64,000 bases of DNA. Source: Thalassobellus sediminis. Its GTDB lineage: Bacteria > Bacteroidota > Bacteroidia > Flavobacteriales > Flavobacteriaceae. Below the pieces are notes generated by a model. The model did not search any database. It had not been told where the DNA came from and saw nothing but the letters and a program-made list of their open reading frames with translations. The DNA lies in assembly GCF_044386045.1 (NCBI RefSeq), contig NZ_JBISCD010000040.1, positions 2,046,001 through 2,110,000 of the forward strand, in the 5' to 3' direction. The position numbers were made by a program, and so were the translations under genes. The first letter of the stretch is position 1, and each line of letters opens with the position of its first letter. Shown here piece after piece: positions 16,972-26,283 of this stretch.

Positions 16972-18864
16972 ATGAATTCAAAAACATTAGCAACATTATT
17001 TGCTGGTATTTTAATAGCAAGTTGTAATCCTACAAAGCGTACTTCTAACGATTTAGCAACTAGCTTGCCAATAGAAGCTTCTATTAATTTGTCTCAAATT
17101 CAAGACGATAAAGCACCAGTAACTATAAACCCTGGACGTTTTACACAAGAAACCGTAACTTACCGTATACCAAGAATAATACAAGGAACTTATTCTGTTA
17201 GTAATTTCGGTAAATATATTGAAGCTTTTAAGGCTTATGATTACGAGGGTAATGAAATTCCAGTGACTAAAGTAGACACAAATACTTGGACTATTGCTGA
17301 TGCAAAAAAAATAGACAAAATCACCTATTTGGTTAATGATACTTTTGATATTGAAGTTGTTGGTGGTATAGGTCAAGAAGAACCTTTTTCTCCAGGTGGT
17401 ACAAATATTGAACCTGATAATTATGTATTAAATCTACATGGTTTTGTTGGGTATTTTGATTCTTTAAAAAACAATCAATATAAATTAGATGTAACAGCTT
17501 CAAGCAATTTTGTTCGTACCTCTGCTCTACAAAGCATTGGCACTAAAACTAGCGAAGATGGAAAATATACAACAAGTACTTATTTAGCCACTAGATATTT
17601 TGATATCACAGATAACCCAATGTTTTATGGCGAATTAGATGTTGAAGAGTTTCAGGTAGGTGATATTAAGATTGTTTTAAGTGTGTATTCGCCAAATAAG
17701 GTGCATACAGCGGCATCAATAAAACCTACTATTTTTAAAATGATGAAGGCTCAAAAAGTTTTTTTAGGAGATATTAATAGTACACCTAGATATGATATTT
17801 TCCTTTATTTATCAGATGGAAAAGAAGATTCAGCAAAAGGATTTGGAGCTTTAGAACATCACAAATCTACAGTTGTTGTTTTACCTGAAGCAATGCCAGC
17901 AGAAGCTTTAGCAAAAAGCATGACAGATGTGGTGTCTCACGAGTTTTTTCATATTGTAACACCTTTAAGTGTGCATTCTGAAGATGTACATTATTTCGAT
18001 TATAACAACCCTACATTCTCAAAACATTTATGGATGTATGAAGGTGTAACCGAGTATTTTGCTACGCTTTTTCAAGTAAATCAAGACTTAGTTGATAAAA
18101 GTGATTTTTATAACAAAGTAATGAGTAAAATTCAAAGGTCTAAGCAGTTAAATGATGCTATGAGTTTTACTATTATGAGTGAAAATGTTTTAAAAGCTCC
18201 ATATAAAGATCAGTACTTAAATGTGTATCAAAAAGGTGCATTAATTGGTATGTGTATAGATATTTTAATGCGTGAAGAAAGCAATGGACATAGAGGGATT
18301 TTATCTTTAATGAAAGAATTATCAAATAAATACGGAAAGAATAAACCTTTTGAAGATGATAAACTTATAGATGAAATTACAGCTATGACTTATCCTTCTA
18401 TAGGAGAGTTTTTAACAACACATGTTGTTGGAGATATTCCAATTAATTATAATGAGTTTTTCGAAAAAGTTGGATTAGAAATAGGAGAAGGCAAAGTAGA
18501 AACTAATTATATTTTAATGGGTGGTGTCCCTATTGTTAGTGGAGATCCACAAAAAGGCACTATCTTTTTTACCGATCAAGTTTTAGAAAATAGTTTTTGG
18601 GCAGAACAAGGTGCGCAACCAAATGATGTTATAAAATCTATAGGTGGGACAGCGCTTACTTTGCAAAATGCAAATCAAGTATTGCAAGGTGTTTTTATGT
18701 GGAAACCAGGAATGGATGTAGAAGTGAAGCTTGATAGAGCAGGAGAAGAAATTGTTATAAAAACCACGACTACTCAAGCTTATACAACAGGAGAAGGATT
18801 GATGGCAAAAGCGGATGCTACCGATGCTCAAAAGGCATTGCGTGACGCTTGGTTAAAAGGGTAA
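16972..18864 (+). CDS. M61-family metallopeptidase lipoprotein
   Basis: A 630-residue peptidase of family M61 (glycyl aminopeptidase type). The N-terminus ends in the lipobox IASC near residue 18, so it is a lipoprotein, probably periplasmic. The zinc site HEFFH is at residues 323-327, followed by the third-ligand region MYEGVTEYFATL near residue 358. A PDZ-like domain near residues 520-600 (GAQPNDVIKSIGGTAL) is typical of the family. It is transcribed alone and followed by a terminator at 18892-18930. Peptide substrates in this family are cut at N-terminal glycine or alanine; the actual substrate here is not known. Confidence 0.92.
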   Translation: MNSKTLATLFAGILIASCNPTKRTSNDLATSLPIEASINLSQIQDDKAPVTINPGRFTQETVTYRIPRIIQGTYSVSNFGKYIEAFKAYDYEGNEIPVTKVDTNTWTIADAKKIDKITYLVNDTFDIEVVGGIGQEEPFSPGGTNIEPDNYVLNLHGFVGYFDSLKNNQYKLDVTASSNFVRTSALQSIGTKTSEDGKYTTSTYLATRYFDITDNPMFYGELDVEEFQVGDIKIVLSVYSPNKVHTAASIKPTIFKMMKAQKVFLGDINSTPRYDIFLYLSDGKEDSAKGFGALEHHKSTVVVLPEAMPAEALAKSMTDVVSHEFFHIVTPLSVHSEDVHYFDYNNPTFSKHLWMYEGVTEYFATLFQVNQDLVDKSDFYNKVMSKIQRSKQLNDAMSFTIMSENVLKAPYKDQYLNVYQKGALIGMCIDILMREESNGHRGILSLMKELSNKYGKNKPFEDDKLIDEITAMTYPSIGEFLTTHVVGDIPINYNEFFEKVGLEIGEGKVETNYILMGGVPIVSGDPQKGTIFFTDQVLENSFWAEQGAQPNDVIKSIGGTALTLQNANQVLQGVFMWKPGMDVEVKLDRAGEEIVIKTTTTQAYTTGEGLMAKADATDAQKALRDAWLKG

Positions 18865-18891
18865 CAGATTTAAGAATTATAATTATAGATT

Positions 18892-18930
18892 AACGATTGA
18901 TGAACTTTGAGTTTGTCAATCGTTTTTTTT
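18892..18930 (+). terminator. Terminator after M61 peptidase
   Basis: AACGATTGA (18892-18900) pairs with TCAATCGTT (18916-18924), followed by eight T. It ends directly at the border of the repeat at 18931. Confidence 0.85.
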
Positions 18931-19132
18931 ATAGCGTTACCCAAAAAGGGTCCCGCTTTCCGCTATATCTTTTTTAAAACCTCGTGGCGAGAAGCAAGGA
19001 CAAGACTATCTGTTAATTTTTAGTGTTTATTAAATTTGCAGTCTTTCAGTTTAAAAAAGGATGCCGCATCAAATGCGAAGCATTCATGATTTCCTTAATT
19101 TAAAATAGCAATCAATGAATAATCGCTAACGC
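18931..19132. repeat. Intergenic repeat, GCGTTACCC...GCTAACGC type
   Basis: About 200 bases bounded by AGCGTTA at the left and TCGCTAACGC at the right, which are complementary. Inside are AAAAAGGGTCCCGCTTTCCG near 18944, and a right part AAAAAAGGATGCCGCATC near 19053 with a small hairpin GCATCAAATGC. From memory this type of intergenic repeat is widespread in Flavobacteriaceae; a worn copy may lie at 51440-51475. It fills the gap between M61 peptidase and TIGR02757, both of which read towards it. No coding potential. Whether it is a MITE-like element or an RNA is unknown. Confidence 0.65.
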
Positions 19133-19162
19133 AGTTAGATTAACTAAATAAGAGGCTTGATG

Positions 19163-19927
19163 TTAAAACCCTTCAAAAACACCCAAGCCAAACAAAGCAA
19201 AATCATATTTTACTGGATCTTTAGCGTCTAGTTTTCTTAATGAAGTGTCTAACTCTGCTAAAGCTTTACCATCATTTTGTTTTCGTTTTAAAAGCCCTAG
19301 TTTTCTAGCCACATTACCAGAATGCACATCTAAGGGACAAGATAATAGAGAAGGCGATAGGCTATTCCAAATGCCAAAGTCTACACCTGTATTATCATTT
19401 CTAACCATCCAACGTAAAAACATGTTAATACGTTTTGCTGCCGAATTTTTTAAAGGATCACTCACATGTTTCTGTGTTCTTTGTAAATGGTCTATTTCAA
19501 AAAATATTTGTTTAAATGTAGATATAGCATCTTGCATGGAGCCTTTTTCAACATGCTTCGCAAATAAATTTTCTAAGCCATCATGGTTTTTGTAAATGTG
19601 CTGTAACGATTTAATAAACTGAATACAATCATCGCCATTAAAAGTTCTGTGTACAAAAGGTTGTAGTTTTTCTAAATCGGTTTCTTCATGATTCATCACA
19701 AAATCATACGGCGAATCGTCCAAAAGTACCATCAAGCGTTTGGCATTATTAATTATGCTTTTACGGTTTCCCCAAGAAATGGTTGCAGTTAAAAACCCTG
19801 AAATTTCAATATCTTCTTTTAAATTAAATTGATGTGGAATTTGAATAGGATCACTTTCAATAAACTTTGGATTGTTGTATTGAATAACTTTGGTGTCAAG
19901 AAATTCTTTTAGTTCGGCTTTATTCAA
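19163..19927 (-). CDS. TIGR02757 family protein
   Basis: A 254-residue soluble protein of the TIGR02757 family, common in Bacteroidota and a few other phyla. Recognised by the segments IPHQFNLKEDIEISGFL near residue 28, SWGNRKSIINNAKRLM near residue 52, and the C-terminal CPLDVHSGNVARKLGLL near residue 197 followed by KYDFALFGLG. The C-terminal segment resembles a helix-hairpin-type region of DNA glycosylase-like proteins, but the function has not been established. It stands alone, convergent with the M61 peptidase. Confidence 0.85.
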   Translation of the reverse strand: MNKAELKEFLDTKVIQYNNPKFIESDPIQIPHQFNLKEDIEISGFLTATISWGNRKSIINNAKRLMVLLDDSPYDFVMNHEETDLEKLQPFVHRTFNGDDCIQFIKSLQHIYKNHDGLENLFAKHVEKGSMQDAISTFKQIFFEIDHLQRTQKHVSDPLKNSAAKRINMFLRWMVRNDNTGVDFGIWNSLSPSLLSCPLDVHSGNVARKLGLLKRKQNDGKALAELDTSLRKLDAKDPVKYDFALFGLGVFEGF

Positions 19928-20046
19928 GGAAATAATATTTAAAAATGTAAAAGTAAGTATTCTTAATAAGTTTGATGATAGAAAGAAGTAATGGCTCTTG
20001 AAATTATAAAATTAAAGACTAACTTAGCTAGCATAAAAAATATAAT

Positions 20047-21108
20047 ATGTATACAAAGAAGGTTTTTAAGTTAAAGGATATGATAAAATGGACTCGTTTT
20101 GAGACTCTTTTATTTATTCTTATTGTTACAGTATTTGTAGGGCTATATTCTTTTTTTAATTTAGAATGGCTAAAAATTCCATGGACACCTTTAGCGTTAA
20201 TTGGTACGGCAGTTGCTTTTGTAATAGGGTTTCAAAATAACTCTGCTTACGGAAGAATTTGGGAAGCAAGAAAAATTTGGGGTGGTATTGTAAATACATC
20301 AAGAACTTTTGGGATGTATGTTCAAGATATGGTAAATAATGAATATACAACTGAAAAAGTTTCAAATGAAGCATTGCAACAAGAAATAAAAACACTTACT
20401 TACAGACACATTGCTTGGATGACTGCTTTACGTCATGCCATGCGAGTTTCTAAACCTTGGGAAACCGTTATCCATGAAAGATCTAATAAAGAATGGAATA
20501 AGGTAGTAAGTCCACCTGAATGGCATTCAAGTGTTAACGAAGATCTTAAACCATATCTTTCAGATGAAGATTTAAAATACGTAATGAGTAAAAATAATAA
20601 GCAAACAGCAATGCTTTATTTACAATCTCATCATCTTCAAAATTTAAAAGAAAAAGGTATTGTTTGGGAATTTTCATTTTTGGAATTAGAAGGTGTTTTG
20701 CAAGAAATGTTTACGTTACAAGGGAAGTCAGAACGGATTAAGAATTTTCCATATCCGCGACAATATGCTACTTTAAATCATTATTTTATGTGGGTTTTTG
20801 TCTTGTTATTACCATTAGCTATTGTTCCGCAATTTGCAGAAATTGGCAAAGAAATTAGTGTTGCACATGCTACAATAGGTAGCTTTTTCATTTGGCTTGC
20901 AGTTCCTTTTTATGTTATTGTAGCTTGGGTTTTTCATACCATGGAAAGAATTGGGAGAACAGGAGAAAATCCATTTGAAGGTTTGGCTAATGATGTTCCA
21001 ATTTCAACAATGGCTCGTGGAATTGAAATTGATTTAAGGCAAAATTTAGGCGAATCATTGGAAGATATTCCAAAACAGTTTCCAATGGTTTATGATACCC
21101 AAATGTAG
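20047..21108 (+). CDS. Bestrophin-family anion channel
   Basis: A 353-residue membrane protein of the bestrophin/UPF0187 family, forming pentameric anion channels in the inner membrane. Markers are FETLLFILIVTVFVGLYSFF (first helix, near residue 18), ALIGTAVAFVIGFQNNSAYGR near residue 55, in which the NSAYGRIWEARK signature marks the family, and the late helices near residues 235-300. The C-terminal segment NPFEGLANDVPISTMAR is also conserved. No neighbour suggests a partner. Identification is firm; ion preference unknown. Confidence 0.92.
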   Translation: MYTKKVFKLKDMIKWTRFETLLFILIVTVFVGLYSFFNLEWLKIPWTPLALIGTAVAFVIGFQNNSAYGRIWEARKIWGGIVNTSRTFGMYVQDMVNNEYTTEKVSNEALQQEIKTLTYRHIAWMTALRHAMRVSKPWETVIHERSNKEWNKVVSPPEWHSSVNEDLKPYLSDEDLKYVMSKNNKQTAMLYLQSHHLQNLKEKGIVWEFSFLELEGVLQEMFTLQGKSERIKNFPYPRQYATLNHYFMWVFVLLLPLAIVPQFAEIGKEISVAHATIGSFFIWLAVPFYVIVAWVFHTMERIGRTGENPFEGLANDVPISTMARGIEIDLRQNLGESLEDIPKQFPMVYDTQM

Positions 21109-21156
21109 GAAATGAGATAGTGATTTCGCTAAATATAATTATATAAAAAAGAGAAA

Positions 21157-21819
21157 CTAATCTACTATGTTTCCATCAACCATAACAAGTTTTCTATCTG
21201 CTAAATTGGCTAGTTCTTCATTATGAGTAACAATAACAAAGGTTTGTCCAAACTCATCGCGAAGTTTAAAAAACAAGCTGTGTAAGTTTTCAGCAGATTC
21301 ACTATCAAGGTTTCCAGAAGGTTCATCGGCAAAAATTAAAGCAGGATTATTAATTAAAGCTCGAGCCACAGCTACACGTTGTTGCTCACCACCAGATAGT
21401 TCATTTGGTTTATGATTGTATCGATGCGATAATCCTAAAAAATCTAAAAGCTCTTTGGCGCGTTTTTCAGCATCAGCTTTTTTTGTTCCTTTAATAAAAG
21501 CGGGTAAACATACATTTTCTAAAGCCGTAAACTCTGGTAATAATTGATGAAATTGAAAGATGAAACCAATATGTTCATTTCTAAATTTGGCTAAAGCTTT
21601 ATCGTTAAGAGAGCTTATATCAATATTGTTTATGCTAAGTTGAAAATCTTCCTTTTTATAAGCTCTATCTAAAGTGCCTAATATTTGTAATAAGGTTGTT
21701 TTTCCGGCACCCGATGCACCTACAATAGAAATAACTTCGCCTTTTTTTATATGAATATCGACACCTTTTAAAACCTGTAAATCGCCGTAGTATTTATGAA
21801 TGTTTTTTGCTTGAATCAT
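21157..21819 (-). CDS. ABC transporter ATPase, LolD type
   Basis: A 220-residue ABC ATPase with Walker A GASGAGKTTLLQ near residue 34, Q-loop FIFQFHQLLPEFTALENV near residue 90, signature LSGGEQQRVAVARAL near residue 140 and Walker B ALIFADEPSGNLDSE. Length and the ENVCLPAFI segment fit the MacB/LolD subfamily, which drives lipoprotein release from the inner membrane or works with FtsX-like permeases. No permease gene is next to it, so its partner is encoded elsewhere. It is convergent with the bestrophin gene. Confidence 0.92.
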   Translation of the reverse strand: MIQAKNIHKYYGDLQVLKGVDIHIKKGEVISIVGASGAGKTTLLQILGTLDRAYKKEDFQLSINNIDISSLNDKALAKFRNEHIGFIFQFHQLLPEFTALENVCLPAFIKGTKKADAEKRAKELLDFLGLSHRYNHKPNELSGGEQQRVAVARALINNPALIFADEPSGNLDSESAENLHSLFFKLRDEFGQTFVIVTHNEELANLADRKLVMVDGNIVD

Positions 21820-21930
21820 TTGTAATAAATAAGAGCTGTGAATTTACTACTTTAAGCTGTGATGTACAATTAAGAATTGTTTTTATTGTTAAGTCCAATA
21901 TATCCTCTATATTTAGTTAAAAAATAAATA

Positions 21931-22518
21931 ATGCCATATAAACAGTTTGAAGAGTATAATATTAAGGTAACAGATGATGTTAAAGACCGATATAAAAATA
22001 TTATAGAAGATTTAGGAGAAAATACAGAGCGAGAAGGCTTGGTTAAAACACCAGAGCGTGCAGCAAAAGCTATGCAGTTTTTAACACAGGGATACAACCA
22101 AGATCCGGTTGAGATTCTTAAAGGCGCTATGTTTAAAGAATCTTATAACGAAATGGTTATTGTTAAAGATATCGAGTTGTATTCGCTTTGCGAACATCAT
22201 ATTTTGCCATTTTTTGGTAAAGTGCATATTGCATATATACCCAATGGTTATATTGTAGGTTTAAGTAAATTACCAAGAATTGTAGATGTGTTTGCAAGAC
22301 GTTTACAAGTGCAAGAACGCTTAACCGAACAAATTTTAGATTGTATAAATGATACTTTAAAACCACAAGGTGTGGCTGTTGTAATTGAAGCATCACACAT
22401 GTGTATGATGATGCGAGGTGTACAAAAACAAAGTTCTACAACAACAACTTCTGGGTTTAGAGGGCAGTTTGAAAAAATTGAAACTAGAAACGAATTTTTA
22501 AAACTAATAGGTAAATAG
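21931..22518 (+). CDS. folE: GTP cyclohydrolase I
   Basis: FolE converts GTP to 7,8-dihydroneopterin triphosphate, the first step of folate and pterin synthesis. The 195-residue length fits. Seen are TPERAAKAMQFLTQGY near residue 36, zinc site residues in YSLCEHHILPFFGKVHIAY near residue 87 and HMCMMMRGVQK near residue 153 (two Cys and a His), and the closing TSGFRGQF. It begins at ATG 21931; the divergent LolD-type gene lies about 110 bases away. A small membrane protein follows 74 bases later. Confidence 0.95.
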   Translation: MPYKQFEEYNIKVTDDVKDRYKNIIEDLGENTEREGLVKTPERAAKAMQFLTQGYNQDPVEILKGAMFKESYNEMVIVKDIELYSLCEHHILPFFGKVHIAYIPNGYIVGLSKLPRIVDVFARRLQVQERLTEQILDCINDTLKPQGVAVVIEASHMCMMMRGVQKQSSTTTTSGFRGQFEKIETRNEFLKLIGK

Positions 22519-22592
22519 TTTTGGTATGTTTATTGTTTAATATGATGTATAAAGATTTCCTTTTTTCAAGGAAATAATAAAAAAGTTATTGA

Positions 22593-22862
22593 ATGAATAA
22601 ATATAAAAAACTAATTATAGGGATTCTATTTGACGCACTCGGTTTTGTGTCTTTTATAATTCCGGGTATTGGTGAATTCTCAGATATTGTTTGGGCGCCA
22701 CTATCTGGGTGGTTAATGACAAAACTATATAAAGGGAAACCAGGTAAAATTGCAGGTGTTATAACTTTTATTGAAGAGGCACTTCCTGGATTTGATATAA
22801 TTCCAACTTTTACTTTAATGTGGATTTATACTTATGTTTTCAATTCGGAAAAGAAACTATAA
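22593..22862 (+). CDS. Small conserved membrane protein
   Basis: An 89-residue protein with two or three hydrophobic stretches (about residues 8-26, 31-45 and 66-82). The middle holds EFSDIVWAPLSGWLM and a short basic loop KLYKGKPGK. Similar small proteins are common in flavobacteria but I know no function. It is probably transcribed after folE or alone; a short hairpin TTTCCTT/AAGGAAA stands just upstream near 22557, and a strong bidirectional terminator follows at 22872. Confidence 0.75.
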   Translation: MNKYKKLIIGILFDALGFVSFIIPGIGEFSDIVWAPLSGWLMTKLYKGKPGKIAGVITFIEEALPGFDIIPTFTLMWIYTYVFNSEKKL

Positions 22863-22871
22863 TATATGTGT

Positions 22872-22908
22872 AAAAAATGCCTTTCAATTTTGAAAGGCAT
22901 TTTTTTTG
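22872..22908. terminator. Bidirectional terminator
   Basis: AAAAAATGCCTTTCA pairs with TGAAAGGCATTTTTT around a short loop. It serves the small membrane protein on the plus strand and the lipoprotein gene ending at 22920 on the minus strand. Confidence 0.92.
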
Positions 22909-22919
22909 TATTAATGAGT

Positions 22920-23489
22920 TTAAACGTTTTCTACAGTAATAGAAAAAGTTTCAGAAATATCTTCTTCACCACCAGCATTGGTGCTATCACCATCACTAAC
23001 ACCACTTGCGTTTTTAGATGGCTCATGAATTAAAGTAACTGTAATAGTTCCAGTACCTGCATCTGTAGTTGTAAGTTCAAAACTTAAGCCCACAGGGTTG
23101 CCGTCAGCATCAGTATCACTATAATCAAAAGTAGCTATAGCATTTGAAGCATCGAAAAAGAATTGGTGTTCCTCCTCAAGTTCTTCAACTTCTTCAGTAA
23201 TATCTTCAGCTGGAGATTCTAATTCATTAAGTAACTCAATACTTCCGTTATAGGTTGTATTACTTGTTAAATTCCCTGAAACTGTTACAACTGGAGGATT
23301 AGGACCATCACCATCTAAATCTTGTGATTTTAATTCTATAGTAGTACCTCCACCAACAGGAGCTAAAGTTACGGTCATGGTAGTTATTACTTCTTCTTCA
23401 ATAACAATTTCAGGATCATCATCAGACGAACATGACGATATGAATAATAATGTAATAATAGCAATTGATAAAATTTTTAAATTTTTCAT
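22920..23489 (-). CDS. Acidic lipoprotein, TonB operon
   Basis: A 189-residue lipoprotein with lipobox ISSC at about residue 20, followed by SSDDDPE, a sorting signal typical of surface-exposed lipoproteins in Bacteroidota. The mature part is very acidic, with EEEVI near residue 30, a run of glutamates and HQFFFDASNAIATFDYSD near residue 110. No cysteine-rich or enzyme motif is seen. It lies 13 bases behind the TonB receptor gene and probably binds the substrate, or a metal ion, that the receptor takes up. Function not known. Confidence 0.78.
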   Translation of the reverse strand: MKNLKILSIAIITLLFISSCSSDDDPEIVIEEEVITTMTVTLAPVGGGTTIELKSQDLDGDGPNPPVVTVSGNLTSNTTYNGSIELLNELESPAEDITEEVEELEEEHQFFFDASNAIATFDYSDTDADGNPVGLSFELTTTDAGTGTITVTLIHEPSKNASGVSDGDSTNAGGEEDISETFSITVENV

Positions 23490-23502
23490 TTTTTTTAATT
23501 TT

Positions 23503-25899
23503 TTAATAATTTAACTTTATTTGTAATATAAAATTTCTTCCTAAATCATCAGCGAAATATCTTAATCTATTTAAGTATTCTCTATAGGAAGTATTTAATA
23601 AATTTGAGACGCTAAGTCCTAAATTTAATTTTGATTTTGATGATAACGAAACAGTAACATCACTTCTAAAATGTAGCAGATGATATGCTGCTGGTGGTGT
23701 ACTTATGTCTACCAAAACCATTTGTTGAGTTGATGCAATAAACGTTTCTAAATTATAATCTGGATAATTATTTTGTTTAAATACCCATTCACTTTCTAAA
23801 TTAGCATTAAAATCTAACCACTTTTTATTACTATATGTTAAGGAATTAACGGTTTTAAATGCTGGCATGTCAATTAATGCTGTTTTATCTTTTACATTTC
23901 GCCCTTTAATAAAAGACGATTTGTTATTAATACTCCATTGTTTATTGAACTCATAATTAGCTGAAACATCAACTCCAAATATTAAAGCATTGGTTTGGGT
24001 ATAATTCCAAACAGGAAAAGCTCCTCTAATAGTTTGTTCCGTTCCAAAAGGAATAATTTGAATAAAATCCTTAATATGGTTTACATACCCTTCAGCATTC
24101 AATATTAGTTTTGGTGAATGTAATTGATAGGAGCCTCCAAAACGATTTGAAGTTTCCTGTTTTATTCTTAAATCACCTAACTCAATTCTTGCTGCTGAAT
24201 GATGCAACCCATCACTAAATAATTCTGATACATTTGGTGCTCTTTGAGATAACCCATAATTAAATAAAAGGCTTTGTTGTTCATCAATTTTATGAGATAT
24301 CCCTGTAGATACCGATATATTATGAAAGTTATAAATAGGATTTGTCAAAATTTGATTCCCAACATTTTCGATAATAAAACCGCTAAAGTCTTGATTATAA
24401 TTACGCTCTTCCCATCTACTATTTAAGTAAAACTTTTTAGCATCAATTCTTTTAAAATCATACCTTACACCAAAATTTAAAACAGTATTATCACTCCATT
24501 TTAAGTTCGAAATAGCAAAAATACCAACATCATATTTGTCGTAATCTGGAATTAATCTTCTAATTCCAGTTTTCGGATTTGCAAAGTTATTTTGATAACT
24601 AGTATGAATACCAAAATTATAATTTGCTTTGTTGCTGGCATCTAACTTTAAATTAATTTTTAGAGCATGTGTTTTTAAATTCAAGTCTATTGCAGCTTTA
24701 TTGTCATCTCCTCTTCGAACATCATATTCAAATCGTTGATTGTTTTGAAAGTCATATTGAATTTGTAAACGACCAAAACGTTTAAAGCGTTGGTAAAACT
24801 CTGTTTTTAAAACTTGATGTGTAACATCCTGTCGAGGCGAATTAATGTCATAACTAAAATCATCTATAACATTCGGTTCTCCGCTGTTTATAGCCTCAAC
24901 TAAATCATTAATACTCCCAATATGGGCTGCTCTTAAAATACCTATTTCATTATTTAAGTAGCTATAGTTAATATTAAAACCTTTTTCAAAAGTTTTATAT
25001 CCAGCATTTAGGTTAAAACCTAGAGCATTCAATCCCGTATTGGTTAAATTATAATCAGGTGTATTAAAATCGCCAAAGCGTTTTTTCGACATTTGAGCAT
25101 TAACAAACCATCCTTTTTTCCAAGATTTAGTTAAAGTAGATGCTATATTAAAACCTCTGCCATTTGTTTGTCCACTCAAAATTGTTTTTCCGTATAGTGA
25201 GTCTTTCAAACTAATAGCTTGTGGTTTTAAAACAATTACTCCGCCAATAGCATCACCGCTATAAGCAAGAGCGTTTGCTCCTTTTATAACATTTATACTT
25301 CCAGCAGAATTTAAATCTACATTAGGAGCGTGTTCTATACCCCATTCTTGATCTTGTAAAAGCACACCATTAGAAATCACAGAAATTCTACTACTATGTA
25401 AACCATTAATAATTGGCTTAACAATAGTGTTTCCTGTATTAATTGACGAAACACCACTTACTTGCTTTAAAGCATCACCTAGACTATAAGCACTAAAGCG
25501 TTCGAAATCATCAATACTTAAATGAGTTTCTTGAGCCGTTTTAGTCAATTTTATAGGAGCATTGCTTAATAGTTTCACTTCATGAAGTTCTTCAATATGA
25601 TGCTCCATATTAATCTCCTTATAAGTGTCTCCATTCATATCAATTTCCACGCGTTTGTTTTCACATCCGATATGAGAAATTGCTAGAACCAATTTTCCTT
25701 CACACAGGTTTTTAATGGTGAATTTACCATTAATATCTGCTGTTGTGTATTTGTTAAGCGATTCGATATGAACAGTTGCACCTGACATAGGAGTTCCATC
25801 ATGAAAATCTTTTATTTCACCAAAGAAAGTATGCGTGCAGTTTTGACTATAAGATATACCGAAAAAGCATAATCCTACAATCAATAAATAATGTTTCAT
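23503..25899 (-). CDS. TonB-dependent receptor
   Basis: A 798-residue outer membrane receptor. After a signal peptide, residues 20-105 form the carboxypeptidase-like regulatory domain (GEIKDFHDGTPMSGATVHIE). The plug follows, with the segments LGDALKQVSGVSSINTG near residue 142 and INVIKGANALAYSGDAIGGV near residue 205. The rest is a 22-strand barrel ending in the aromatic C-terminus FILQIKLNY. No SusD partner lies beside it, so glycan uptake is unlikely; the His-rich protein upstream suggests metal or metal-complex uptake (inference). It is in an operon from about 27062 to 22920. Confidence 0.92.
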   Translation of the reverse strand: MKHYLLIVGLCFFGISYSQNCTHTFFGEIKDFHDGTPMSGATVHIESLNKYTTADINGKFTIKNLCEGKLVLAISHIGCENKRVEIDMNGDTYKEINMEHHIEELHEVKLLSNAPIKLTKTAQETHLSIDDFERFSAYSLGDALKQVSGVSSINTGNTIVKPIINGLHSSRISVISNGVLLQDQEWGIEHAPNVDLNSAGSINVIKGANALAYSGDAIGGVIVLKPQAISLKDSLYGKTILSGQTNGRGFNIASTLTKSWKKGWFVNAQMSKKRFGDFNTPDYNLTNTGLNALGFNLNAGYKTFEKGFNINYSYLNNEIGILRAAHIGSINDLVEAINSGEPNVIDDFSYDINSPRQDVTHQVLKTEFYQRFKRFGRLQIQYDFQNNQRFEYDVRRGDDNKAAIDLNLKTHALKINLKLDASNKANYNFGIHTSYQNNFANPKTGIRRLIPDYDKYDVGIFAISNLKWSDNTVLNFGVRYDFKRIDAKKFYLNSRWEERNYNQDFSGFIIENVGNQILTNPIYNFHNISVSTGISHKIDEQQSLLFNYGLSQRAPNVSELFSDGLHHSAARIELGDLRIKQETSNRFGGSYQLHSPKLILNAEGYVNHIKDFIQIIPFGTEQTIRGAFPVWNYTQTNALIFGVDVSANYEFNKQWSINNKSSFIKGRNVKDKTALIDMPAFKTVNSLTYSNKKWLDFNANLESEWVFKQNNYPDYNLETFIASTQQMVLVDISTPPAAYHLLHFRSDVTVSLSSKSKLNLGLSVSNLLNTSYREYLNRLRYFADDLGRNFILQIKLNY

Positions 25900-25935
25900 T
25901 GTATTGCGTTTTTAGTTTAAAAATAAGGTGATTGA

Positions 25936-26277
25936 TTAAACTAAAACAGCAGGAGGACCTCTTAAAGAATAAGATAAAGGCTGATGATTATTAAGGAATT
26001 TGTATGTTAAAATGTATATTTTGTAATGAGGTGCTTTACAAATAAAGGTTTCGTATTTTAATGATGGAATATAATTCTTATTTAATTGGAATTTATAAAA
26101 CTCACAATCTAAATCTATTTCATGTAAATGTGTTGATTTTTCTCCTTTACAGACATCATGTTTATGGTGATGGTGTGAAAAAACATGAGAAAACTTAATA
26201 ACAGAAGGAACTAATAATGTAGCAACCAAACTTAGGGTTACTATTTTAAATACGATATGTTCCTTTATAGTTTGCAT
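25936..26277 (-). CDS. Small His-rich exported protein
   Basis: A 113-residue protein with a membrane or signal segment near residues 8-28, then FSHVFSHHHHKHDVCKGEKS, a cluster of six histidines and a cysteine, then HLHEIDLDCEFYKF with more His and Cys, and a C-terminus RGPPAVLV. Small proteins of this type with an RGPP end occur before TonB receptors in flavobacteria. The His/Cys cluster is a plausible binding site for zinc, copper or a similar ion. It lies 36 bases upstream of the TonB receptor gene, with which it is probably co-transcribed. Metal sensing or delivery is an inference. Confidence 0.72.
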   Translation of the reverse strand: MQTIKEHIVFKIVTLSLVATLLVPSVIKFSHVFSHHHHKHDVCKGEKSTHLHEIDLDCEFYKFQLNKNYIPSLKYETFICKAPHYKIYILTYKFLNNHQPLSYSLRGPPAVLV

Positions 26278-26283
26278 TAATAA

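Noticed and set aside
18931..19132. A tRNA or other known structured RNA in the repeat
   Set aside because: No cloverleaf or anticodon arm can be formed; the segment is better explained as an intergenic repeat.
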